Below, in pieces: positions 18,501 to 29,214 of a stretch of DNA of 64,000 bases; position 1 is the stretch's first letter, and every line of letters begins with the position of its first letter. Location of the stretch: contig OZ018335.1 of the NCBI GenBank assembly GCA_963969495.1, forward strand, positions 82,318,354 to 82,382,353. Direction: 5' to 3'. A program made the translations under genes and the position numbers. Source of the DNA: Ceratothoa steindachneri (Eukaryota; Arthropoda; Malacostraca; Isopoda; Cymothoidae). Under the pieces are notes generated by a model. That model was not told where the DNA came from and searched no databases. It saw nothing but the letters and a program-made list of their open reading frames with translations.

Positions 18501-19100
18501 TGTGGTGGAGCGAATGTGAGTGTGTGTAAAAGGGCCATTCTCCCACCCCTTTTCTAAGTACCCTCTCCCTCCTTCTGTAAGAATGTGTGTGTGAGTGGGA
18601 ATGGGTTTTTTTATTATATTTTCTTTTGTACATATGTATTTGATTTCATGTTGTATGTATAAGGTTATTTAACATCTCATGTTTTTTTTATTAGCTACTA
18701 AATGTTAAAGATTTTATGAGACAGCGTTAAAGTACCAGAATAGAAGAAAAAAAAAGAAGAAAAGAACAAAACAAACAAAAACCTTGCCTGCATTTTGCAA
18801 GAGCCACTGTAAGATATTTAAAGAAGATATAAGAAGTCTTCTAATGGTACTTGACTAGATCTTAAAGACATCTGAGCTCTGAGGTGGCAGGCATCATAAG
18901 CCCCGCACACCCAATTTTGTCAAAAGAGTGACTACCAACAAGATTTTCCCCCGGGGAAGCCGGCAAATAATAAACCATGGTACCACGTAAGAAAACTCCT
19001 CTTTTGTTGTCTCTTGTTTTGGTTGTCCCCTTTTGTATATGCACTCTTAGTATTAATATATATTTTTTGATTGATTTGGTTCCAAGATAGGATTGATTTA

Positions 19101-19145
<45 letters not shown>

Positions 19146-19316
19146 CTCATTGGGTGCATATTTACCCATATTTTTGTAAATATTGTATTTTTTTTCGTGT
19201 TAGTAAAGGACTGTACATACAATCCGTTTCATTCTCCTTCGATTTCTCACGTCCGGATTAGTGTAGGAAGCGGGTTGGATCGATTGGGGTTAGTCTAAAT
19301 TTTTCGGCCCGCTACA
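18501..19316 (+). repeat. 3' LTR
   Basis: 816 bp, starting TGTGGTGGAGCG and ending CGCTACA. It matches the 5' LTR except for nine substitutions by eye and length changes in the A run, T run and (TA)n tract. Confidence 0.95.
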
Positions 19317-19320
19317 CCAT
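19317..19320. repeat. Target-site duplication CCAT, right
   Basis: Matches CCAT at 10432-10435 on the other side of the element. Confidence 0.75.
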
Positions 19321-19585
19321 CAACACATACACTTTTTACAGAATGTTTTCTATCTATCCTATTTTTCTCTCCACATTCTAACTTTATGCTATCTTATCTT
19401 ATCAATTTCATTCTTCGCTGCTCACGACCAGCAATGAGCTATCTCACCAATAAAAGAGGCAAAAAACCAAGGAAACACCAAATCAACGCAGCCTCAACAA
19501 TAACGAAAACTTCCGTCTGATGATGCCTTAAGAAAGGCGAAAGCTCACAGCCAAAACTCAAATTAGTTGTAAAAAATAAAATGGA
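19317..19585 (+). other. LINE-type 3' tail with hairpin, likely end of LINE A
   Basis: Noncoding. Near 19521-19575 it reads GATGATGCCTTAAGAAAGGC followed by GAAAGCTCACAGCC and then AAATAAAA. GCCTT and AAGGC form a small hairpin. Such a hairpin followed by a short A-rich end is common at 3' ends of LINEs, where it is bound by the reverse transcriptase. Because it lies directly after the LTR insertion, I infer that it is the displaced tail of the LINE upstream of 10435. Confidence 0.5.
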
Positions 19586-19694
19586 TCTTCCTCAAATGAT
19601 CATTAATCTCCAACCAGCTACAAAAACTGCATTCGCCAGTTGGAACGTTCCCAAATAATTTGATAAAATCAAAATACAACCTGGTCTTTAACAA

Positions 19695-19698
<4 letters not shown>

Positions 19699-19765
<67 letters not shown>
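19699..19765. repeat. (TA)n microsatellite
   Basis: About 33 uninterrupted TA units. The open frames spanning it with Tyr-Ile repeats are not genes. Confidence 0.95.
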
Positions 19766-19767
<2 letters not shown>

Positions 19768-19959
19768 AAAAATTTCAGACAAATTAGTGCGGTTAGTATA
19801 TAGTATATAGCAAAATCGGAATACCGACAGTGCATCAGGTGCTCGGGCCCAAGCATCGTTTCTCGCGAGGTAGATGACATGCAAGGAATCCATCTAATAC
19901 ACCTAAAATATGAATTTTAATAAATTTGCCATATTTAAACCAAATAGTGAACTTCGGTG

Positions 19960-20307
19960 CGATAATTGACTGTTACTTGATAAAATGAAGTGATCCAATT
20001 GAGAGCAGGGGCGGAGGCTTATTAAACATAAATAGAAGAATATCACTCAAGCTATGATTCCACTTTGGTCTCCAGCTTATCAGAACGAATTTAAGCAGTT
20101 TTGAAAAGCAACATACATCATTGTGAATATTGACTGCACGCATTAATTTAGTGGAAATTAATAAAATGGCTTAGGCTCTAAATTTTTATATATATATTTC
20201 ATCATCAAATTTTAATAAAACACTAAAATGAAATCAAATGTTTGATATATACCATTAAATTTATTTTTGGAAAATTATGATAGTCAAAAGGTTTGCCAAT
20301 GACTGTA
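19960..20307 (+). pseudogene. Tc1-type transposase remnant with one terminus
   Basis: The last codons of a Tc1 transposase are visible at about 20070-20135: LVSSLSERI, stop, AVLKSNIHHCEY, stop. This corresponds to the family ending 'lv.SmP.Ri.avik.kG.ht.Y'. About 150 bases later the sequence ends in TTTGCCAATGACTGTA (20292-20307). That is the reverse complement of the terminus seen at another Tc1 relic at 61055. All catalytic parts are missing. Confidence 0.6.
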
Positions 20308-21585
20308 TATATGTATATATATCGTGAGCTGAAACAACTATTTAGACCCTCAAATATTTTAAAATATTCAAATTATTTTCAACTATTTTTAATGGTATCA
20401 TACACCTATATTTATAATTAACTGTTATTTAGTACGCTTGGCAGAGACACTAAATACATTGTTCGAATATATATGGCATTATACAAACAAAACTAATATG
20501 AGGTGGAAAAAAGTATTTAAACACTAGAAAAAGACTATAATATAATATGTATACTTCAACTGCCAGCAGAGGTTTCTTTCATATAATACTTTACTAATTC
20601 CTGGCAAAAGTATTTTGGAATATTTTCACTTTTCTTCTTCCAATAATTTTACAAGATGACTTCTTACAATTCCCACCAATAAACAAACATCCATACATTA
20701 CACAAGTTCCTCATCAGGATTATGGATTTAAATCTATGAATGACAGTTTGTGCTAAGCATCGTGAAAACACAGCTTTTCATCTTTCACAAATCACTTTCA
20801 GTATGATAACACACCGAATTGAGTTTTGGTTCGAGTCAATATTATGATGGCTACCATATACTGGGGCTTCTTATGAGTTTGATCCAATGCTTAAATATCG
20901 TGATCAATTTAAATACGTATAAGAAGTTGAAAATTTGTAATAACAATAAAAACGTTATGAAGGGAGTTGAATTTAGGTAATCAATCAACTGCATTCAAAG
21001 GCGTTTGCAACTTATGATAATTCAGAAGATGATATTATCCTAGTGGTTGCTTACGATTTAAAAATAATAACTCACATATGATCGACTTTTTCACGCTTTT
21101 AAAATATTCCTTTTCCCTTCTTTTTCGGATAAGTATACCTCTGGATGGCAGTCACCTGTTCAACAATTTCCTTATATATAGGAGAAGATTTGGTAAACAT
21201 GTGGAATCTAAGAATTCCTTTTAAAGTCTATTCACTACCAATCTTTAAGAAACATTTTTTTCACTTCATAAGTTATTCTCATTCACTAAATAGTATTAAG
21301 TGGCATAAGTAATTTTAGAAAGAGGCTATCTATTAAAAATTATCAAGGAGGTGACAGTACTAGGACAAATGTTATAAATATAGAGCATTTTGAATTTCAC
21401 AATCATGAAAATTTTAAATACGAGTACTTGAGCAATTTTCTATAAATCGTATCAAATAAAACCCCCTAAAATTTCGATGCATTAAAGTCCCGTTTTTAGT
21501 CATATCATTAAACAAACATTTTAGCAAGGCCAAATAAGTAAACTGTTATCCATCTTTCTTTAAATTTTTTTATATAAATTCTATA
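20308..21585. other. Unassigned AT-rich DNA
   Basis: No gene, RNA or repeat element is recognised. It contains stop-dense frames in all six readings. Confidence 0.5.
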
Positions 21586-22650
21586 TGTGGGGAAATTCCA
21601 CGTGGAATTTCTTTTCCAGCACGGAAGTGACGTCCATGCGTTAAAGAAAATTCTAGAATTTCGTTAGGCTCAAATTGGTAAGCCTCCCCCCCCCTCCACA
21701 AGCGGTAGCCTCGAACCGCGTCCACCCCGGACCACCTTTTCGCGGGCTAGAATCGACTAGGTGTAAAGGTTCGAGGCCATTTGAGAGTAGCGCTGGCCAA
21801 ACACTCCATGTTTCATCCACCCCTGAGGGGAGAGCCTCGGATATATAGGGCTCGTCTTCCAGGTGGGAGATACAGAATTAAGGAGTCCCGCCAGGATCCA
21901 AAAAGCATTTCCCCTAGTTCCAAGTCAGGTGCTTAACAACGAAGCAAAGTGACGGCTTTTCTTTTCGTGTCGTTGGAATTAGCCCAGCCAGTGAGATATT
22001 TCCATTTGACGATCGCCACCAAGTAATTTTTCTGACTCCACTCATCAACTCCTGTAGAAGCTCTCCTCGCTCCCTCCTCGTCTTTGGGTGACTGAAATAC
22101 TCTTCCCTGGACCGGATGTTCCTGCCCCTCCCCCCCTTGGAGAACCGTCATCACGTCAACTGCCCGCTCAGAAGCTCCGAGTGTCCTCGCCCTCACATTT
22201 ATTGCCTGCAGAAGACATCTGTGAAACCTTACCCTGACGTCTCACCCGGAATCCTCCTTAAGCTAACCCCTCCCCCCCTTCAGCAACCAATTTGAGTTAA
22301 TCCTCCCCATTGGAATAGTCTCCTTCTGTAACGCATTAATTTCTAACTTCAGAGTCTGATGCATAACTCTGCAATTCCCCCCCTCATTTACCAATATAAT
22401 TTTTCCCATTGATTCTCTTATTTTATGTAAATAAAATAATATTTTTTACATGCCTCTTTAAATAACCTTGAGCTGTGCCATTGCCCAAATTTTACCTGAC
22501 CTCGTTTTGCACTCTATTTTCGCTGCTCCACGCGTCGAAACTCGTGGCGTTCCGCCCCTTTGTCGGTTCGTATTTAAGTTATTATTCCCTTTTCCATAGA
22601 TATAATATGGTATTGATATAATATAATGTCACATCACAACATTATACTTT
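21586..22650. other. GC-rich block, possible solo LTR or promoter region
   Basis: A block with higher G+C and several C runs inside A+T-rich DNA. It begins near TGTGGGG, contains TATATA at about 21841 followed by pyrimidine-rich DNA, and has an AATAAA near 22430. These are LTR-like landmarks, but no second copy or TG...CA pair was proven. No coding frame with a recognisable domain is present. Confidence 0.3.
21592..21611. repeat. Perfect 20-bp palindrome with CACGTG core
   Basis: GAAATTCCACGTGGAATTTC equals its own reverse complement over all 20 bases. The centre is an E-box type CACGTG. Confidence 0.95.
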
Positions 22651-25600
22651 CTTAAGTTTATATCAATAAGTTTTGCGTGGCCTATTTAGATAACTTTTAA
22701 TGTCGCCCAATCTAAGAAGTCTTAGGGTCGTTATTCAAAGAGATGCACTCTTCTTAATTATTCTTTTAGTTTGAAGAAAAAAACTCGTTTTCGCGAAAAA
22801 TAGAAATAACATTAAATTGGCCGTAACAACGCAATTTTTACTCATGCTTAGGTTGTGATAATATATGAGCTACTGTTATTTCTGACATGTATCAACGCTC
22901 TCACAAATGGACATTTCGAGATTCAAATTGATATTCCCTCAGCAGTTTAATCCCTCTATGTTTCCTTATCTTTCTGATCTTATCTTAACTTATTTGAAAG
23001 CTTTTCAACATTATGACGAAAAGCATACTTTATTTTTCTCATTCTACGAAAAAAATCTTTATTATGTGAAATTGACTGAGAAAGAACACGTTTAGTTCAT
23101 CAGTCTGTCCTCGACTCCCCAAAGCGATATTAAGTGTAGTATGGGCAACAGTGGTAGAGTTGCCATTTTGCAGATTGCTTACAATTCTGGCTCTATCTCA
23201 CGGAAGTGGTTCTCCCTTAGGTTTCCAAGTGTGGTTGATTCTTAGGAGGTGTGAGCCTCCTTTTGCAACTGATCCCAAGAAATATTTTTTCTCTTTAGAC
23301 CCCTGGATCTATATAAATTCCAAATATCTTTATTTTCTCAATCTTTTCACTTAAACTAAGAACATTTTTCACAAAATTTCTTTAGAAGAAGGTAAAGTTG
23401 CCTTTTGCTGTGTTAGTTTGAACTAATAATGATATATTGGCAAAGTTTTCCTTTGGACAATTTCTATCTTTCAAGGGATGAAACGCCTTTCAGTCGTTAT
23501 TTTGCCTAAAAATGCACGGAAAATATTAAGCTGAATAAGAAGAAAAACAAAAGCGAAAGATTTATAAGATAATTAATGATGTAAAAAAGGCAAAAAGTAA
23601 ATAAAAAATGCAGCATGAAAACTAAGTAGCCTGAAGGCAAGAAAGCAAACACTTTGATCCTCTACATACAGTTTCATTCCGCGAACTCAGATATTCCAAG
23701 TTATTAATTCGTGTTTTTATAAGTTGAGGTAAATGAATACTATTATTTTTTCGGGTTTTATCCCAAATTTTGGTCATATTTGACAATATTTCCTCCTGTT
23801 TCATGCATTAGGACAGTTTTCTCTGCTCTTTAATATTTCACTAATTGCTTCGATAGTTCTGTTTTCATCTTCTCCTCAGGACGTTTTCGTGTGTAAACTG
23901 ATAACTGGAGGGGTAGCTCACCCTTCCGGCCCCACTGTCAGCAAGGAAGTCTGGTCTCACTCACTGTCAACTGGTATAAATGTAACGCTATTGCAATACT
24001 TGTGGAAGCTGGCGGAATTCCTTAATTATTCGACCACTATTCTATAAATGTCTTCTATACTCTTTCAATGCATCTTTCTATTCTTACTCTGGTAAGAGTA
24101 TGATTCACACGAGGAAGCTGGAGTACAGGCATGTCATTTCAGACAAAGTAGTATCAATGAAGCCATGGAACTCTGACTAGTATTCCAAAGCTTATGCCAA
24201 CACTGAGAATATGGTTGGGTTCCGCCAGTCCTTTTATGAACCTTATTTCCAAAGTTTTCCACTTCTATAACTTCAAAGATAAATTTACTCCCTGCCTTCC
24301 CCCCTCATTGTGAGACCAGCAGCTACCATGAGAAATTGCGTGCCTCCCAGCCTTAACACCAGCAGGGAAGGCCGGGTTCGTTGATTGGACTACCACCTCT
24401 AGTCACGCCTATGGTAGTTATTGCGCTACTACACCTACTATGCTGGTCTTATTTCTTAGTAGACCTGCTTATCAGGCGTAGATCTATGGGAGAAAAAACT
24501 GAGGAAGCTAAAGCCCCGAAATATCTTCTTTCATTAGTTTATAGTGAAAAGCGAAGCGACTTCAGTAAACGACCCCCAATACAAATGTTGGATGGACACT
24601 GTGTATTCAGCGACAAAATTAGAGGAACAATATTAGGCAAGTTATGTGGGTTGGTGGCCGTAGTTATGCGAGAATATCCGCTTGAAAAGATGGTTCATTG
24701 CTTCCTACCTTGTCTGTGCCTCGTCAATGCACCTCGAATCTCAAGGATGTCTACAGCCTTAATCTATTCATCATACCACGGCTTGATGAGATTTGCTCAT
24801 CCTCGATGATGAGAGCTGCGCCCTAATTTTTTTCGTTGTCACTAAATCGATTCTGGCTGACACTGTGGAAACAATTCGAACCCACCAGTCTCCTACGGTT
24901 GAACTTGTTTCAGCATACGCTACGATCGGTGAAATGGAGAGGAATTTAAATAGGACCCGGTAGGTGCATTGACCAGCTTCCACTACGTCTTCAATAAGTC
25001 ATAAAACACGTACAGCAGATCAGCTCTTCACTTGAACTCATTCCTCTGCCTCTGTTTCTAGGCGGCTAACGCAGCGACCAAACTTACCCTTCTCGAGAGC
25101 TAAGGAATATTACTGACGATGTGTCTTTGACAAGTTCATTGACTAGGTTTTAACTAGGCTGCGAGCCGGTACCGTGACGGCGTTATTCCGGTCGGCTTCA
25201 ACATTAACCATCTGTTCGGTGGCGCCCAAGCAGATTTTGCTGCTTTATTGCGGGAGTGAAAAGTCTAGGAGGCTAATATAGAGGCCTTGAGCCCCTTCAA
25301 AGCTGAAACATAGCATGGTTTTCGTCGACAATCAAGTTTGACTCCGTTGGAGTCAAATACAAGTAAATCTAAAAAATAATTAATCCATTTAGTATTATAC
25401 CTTTGCTAACGGCTTTAATCTACAATAAACCATGATTTCTAATTTTATGTTGTGTGGAAAGAAACTAGAATTTAAGAGAGTTAGTGTTCGCAGCTGTGTG
25501 AAATACTACTCTTTATTATAAATGTTGTGCTAGATAACCTTTATTAATGAAAAATTCACTTTTCTTAAACTATTCCAGATATGATAGCTTAGGTTAGCCC

Positions 25601-28600
25601 CCGCCCCAAATTTTTTGCCTAAATCCACCACTCTTGACTACGCTTATTTTATTTATTAAATACTCTAATCTCCATTTCTTACCTTTTTCTTTTATCATTT
25701 AGCAACTTAACGGTATCTGTATGCACTTATAAACTCATATTTTAGAATAGTCGATTGGCATGTAATAAATACGGGATGACATCACCTCCTGGATGGGCGG
25801 AAATCCTTGGGAGTAGAGCGGCCATTTGCTAGGTGCTATCTTCACATTTTCCAGCGCATATAGAAATAGGCTATGGAGGCGCCAAACAAGGACAATTATG
25901 TTTTAGTGATAAAAGTCTAGATGTTTTTCAGCCTATGGTGGTATTTCTATATCTTCTAAGGCATTGAAATGCCATAGTAATTTTATTTTTCTTAATTGGA
26001 ACATCTATCTTTTGTCCAAATTGTTAGAAATAAAAGAGTGCGATCGGAAGAAGCACTAACTCTGGAGAAAGCCTCGCCTCCTTGGTTCCATTTTACACTA
26101 CCAATACAAGGGAAAAGTGCCTCTTCTATGCAGCCGTCCAAAGACAGAGGCAGAGTTGCCCTTAGTTATCAAGAACAGAGTAATGGGACTTCCAATTTAA
26201 CTCTTTCAAATGAGTTGCCCAGTGAATTGGTAGCTCTCTCTTAATTGAACCGAAAGCAGAATTTTTCTATATTAATATAATAAGCGAATAAATTTCTATC
26301 CCGACCTTAGGGGTCAGCGTAATATGCCCTAACCCCTGAAGATTCGCTCTTTTTCGTATAAAGAGAGTGGATTAGTGAGAAATAAAAAATAACAGAGAGA
26401 AGTAGGATCTTTCATCCTTCCCGGGGTGATTTAAGTGGCTATATGGTCTTTCACAATTTCAGAGAAAGACCATGTGGAGGGTGCATGCCCTCTCTATCTT
26501 TACCTCTAAAGATAAACATGAAAGAAAAGTAGGAAGTTTCTAGAGCTGACTCAGTAGGATGACCAAGCCTAGGTTTCGGGGTCTTTAGGACGGAAGGATC
26601 TAAAACCTTCTAACTAGTGTATCAAGCAAGGCAGAAGTCAGATGATACTTGAAGACTTCCTAGAAAAGCATCCAAGGATATGTAAGCCACCTGCTCTAAG
26701 CATTTTAGGTTATTTACCATCTATTAATATAAAAAGGTTTTCTGACGGACACATACTCCATCGATGTTTGAGCCAAGCTTGGGTTATCGGTAGAGAGCCA
26801 AAGTGCTTTCTTTGAAATGGGAGAGTTCTGGTAAATGCGACCAACGCTGTCCACCCGTTAAATTTGAACGCAATTTATAAGCTAGATAGAGTCACTTGTG
26901 GAGGTAATAGCGCACTTTAGCGTGAACTTCATTAAAGGAGATGTATCTACACATAAGTTGTTATATTATTCGATAGAAGATATTAAAGGCTAGTTTGCCT
27001 TCAAAGGGGTAATCAAATTTGAGCCAATGTTGTAGATATGCAGCTTTATAAAGTTCCGACCCAGACTGTGACGTGCTCCTAAAGGCGGATGTCCTGCACG
27101 TGGTTAATTCTTGTTTTGTACCAAGACTTGATTTCTATCGACGCCTCACCTAGCAGGAACCTACTTGCATCGCATTTTTAAGGTTTTGTCCACCCGCGCA
27201 ATGAATATTCTTGAATCCATGCTATTTAGCACTTGTTTTAAAAATAAGACTACTTTTCCACTTTGTTTCGTCTTTTTATTTGTTTTAAGCGAAAGTATGG
27301 ACATAAAATCTTTCCATACTATCCAAGTGTATATTGCGGAAGGTAGACATGATCCACGAACCCAATCGATACTTGGTGACATGTGCCTTCCGCACTTCCT
27401 CTTTAAAGAGTTTTATTCCGTGTTAGGAAGAGGCTGCTCGATTTACGCAGTGCACAGTGTACTAGGCACTTGTATGCGCGGGTGCTTCCACTTCTGTTGC
27501 CAACGTGTCGCGCCCAAACTTGGCGGTGACTATGCCGATGAGAAAGCTAATGATGCCTTTAGACTTTTTACTTTAGAGCTGTGAAACTCTTTCGAGATAT
27601 TAGTATAACTCTTTGGTCCGGTTGTGACGTTAGTTCTGGTATAGTTATGAATAGTATAACATTTGAAATTTGTCGTCACCTTCTTGTTTCCAAAATTTTT
27701 ATATCCGTAAAGGGTGTTGTATTCCATGATATATCCCCACTGTTTGAAGGCTGCAAGGCATTTATGTGCCCTACCTCTATCTTCATGGCCGAGATGGTTG
27801 CAATACGACTCTTGGAAAGCGCAATTTCGGGCCATATCTTGTTCATCGACATAAGTTTGCTTCATAACACCTTAAATTTGCCCTGAATTTGTTTGATACA
27901 TGGGAATATCCATAATTTCTAGTTAGTTCAGAGCATGTATGATGCCTGTTTGGTTCCTGAAAAAAGGGGAGTTGCAAGAAATTGGCGTGCTGAAGTGAGA
28001 GTAAAACTGTCTGCGCAGATCTAGTGATCTAACTAAGAGAGAAATTAAGACAACCGTTCGGGCTTCAGGGCAAAGGAAATGGGAGACGGCGTACTAAAAT
28101 TTAGATGCTCATTATTGAGCTACTCTCAATGCAAATGAATGTTTTATATTATTTTTTATCTAATTCGAATCAGACACACTTGAGGGACACATTGCACTTT
28201 TATTGGGACACTTCCATGAAATTTATTGAAAAAACTGCTTGCTCCATCAGACTGTCATGCATGTTCTTCTAGAATCTCTGAGTAAAAAGAAACTTTGAAC
28301 GCGCTACCTCTCCTGGTACCATTAAGAGCGGAGTCGCTACCTCTTGTCCCTTATTCCTGTAACCAGGTCTCGTAAAACCCACTGTGGATTTATCGAATGC
28401 TTGGTGGATCCGGGCATTCCGTATATAAATATTATGGTAGTAGATTACAACCTCAGGCCTCTTATCATGTTTTCCCTTTTATAATGATTTTCATTGTTTT
28501 TGATTTTAAAGCAATCTTAAAGAAGGCTTCTTTATGATTTCGTCACCTTAAAACTTGCTGATGGGGGGCATAGAGGATGGATAAAAGAAAATTAATATCT

Positions 28601-29135
28601 TTTTGCTACTTTGTTATTCTATCTCTATAAAGACAGAGGCTAAGAGAATGTTGCCTCTTGCTTGATGGTCCTAGAGATTTGAATGATTTTCTCTTTATTC
28701 AATGAGAACACAGAGAAGCTACATTCGTATATGTGTCTTCTTGTTCTCCGTATCTTTGTATCAAAATTATCAAGCTTATATTTTGATACAGTCCAGAAAG
28801 AAATTTACTAAATCAAGCCTATTATACCGAATTACCATGGAAAATATATTTTCCTCTGCTATGTTGTAATTTCTTTAGCTGAAAATTCAAACTTTTCTAT
28901 TTTTTTCATTTCGCGTTAAAACGGCCAAGTTGAGTAATATCTTTGGTATAGTCGAAAAGCCTAAAATTTAGTAACGCTCTAAGCAAATAAAATAAATCCG
29001 TTTATTTAATTAAATAATTGCCCCGTAAACTTCACTATAACAAACCCAGAGATATGCGCATCTATTCACTGAATCTAAATTTACCGCCTACCTTACCAAC
29101 TACATATGTATGTTGGTAGGTATGTTTTTTATTTT
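22651..29135. other. Unassigned intergenic or intronic DNA
   Basis: No supported gene. Open frames at 24381-24809, 25996-26244, 27165-27584 and 27581-27886 were read and show no domain. A 9-bp stem with a 3-base loop lies at 25337-25357 (TTTGACTCC / GGAGTCAAA). The blocks at 24.3-25.3 and 25.9-27.9 kb are less A+T-rich than the rest and could be very old repeats. Confidence 0.45.
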
Positions 29136-29214
29136 AATTGAGAAGTAAAAATTTAGCCGTATGTTATGATTATAATATAATCATAGTATACGGATAAATA
29201 TTTACTTCTCAATT
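29136..29214. repeat. Long near-perfect hairpin, MITE-like
   Basis: Two arms of about 39 bases (29136-29174 and 29176-29214) are inverted copies with four mismatches and almost no loop. Arm landmarks are AATTGAGAAGTAAAAATTTA and TACTTCTCAATT. This could be the fused inverted repeats of a small DNA transposon, and RNA from it would form a long hairpin. Confidence 0.85.

Larger units (their letters stand above)
10436..19316 (+). mobile_element. Ty3/gypsy-type LTR retrotransposon, nearly complete
   Basis: An 8,881-bp element with two LTRs, a lysine-type primer site, gag, pol and a polypurine tract in canonical order. The LTRs differ by nine substitutions by eye plus length changes in (TA)n, A and T runs, so it is fairly young but not brand new. 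The gag and pol frames have no frameshifting indels; pol is interrupted only by three in-frame TAG codons. The coding strand is strikingly G-rich and C-poor, which leaves many long but meaningless open frames on the opposite strand. Pol carries extra domains (OTU-like and a second protease) between RNase H and integrase. RT and integrase types indicate Ty3/gypsy; the clade was not determined. Confidence 0.95.

Noticed and set aside
11381..18633. Many long minus-strand open frames over the LTR element (for example 11381-12340, 15862-16452, 17662-18633)
   Set aside because: They mirror the G-rich, C-poor coding strand, have His/Ser/Leu-rich low-complexity products and no domains; the plus strand encodes clear retroelement proteins.
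19563..19893. Open frames with Tyr-Ile repeats (also at 10868, 18932, 38671, 52521, 53154)
   Set aside because: They are translations of (TA)n microsatellites.
24381..24809. 142-codon plus-strand open frame and overlapping minus-strand frames to 24983
   Set aside because: I looked for gypsy-type RT motifs on the minus strand (a weak LPNIVPLILSLN resemblance) but nothing else lined up; too weak to call.
27165..27886. Two adjacent plus-strand frames and a minus-strand frame
   Set aside because: No domain, no splice signals and no similarity I recognise; they overlap each other on opposite strands.
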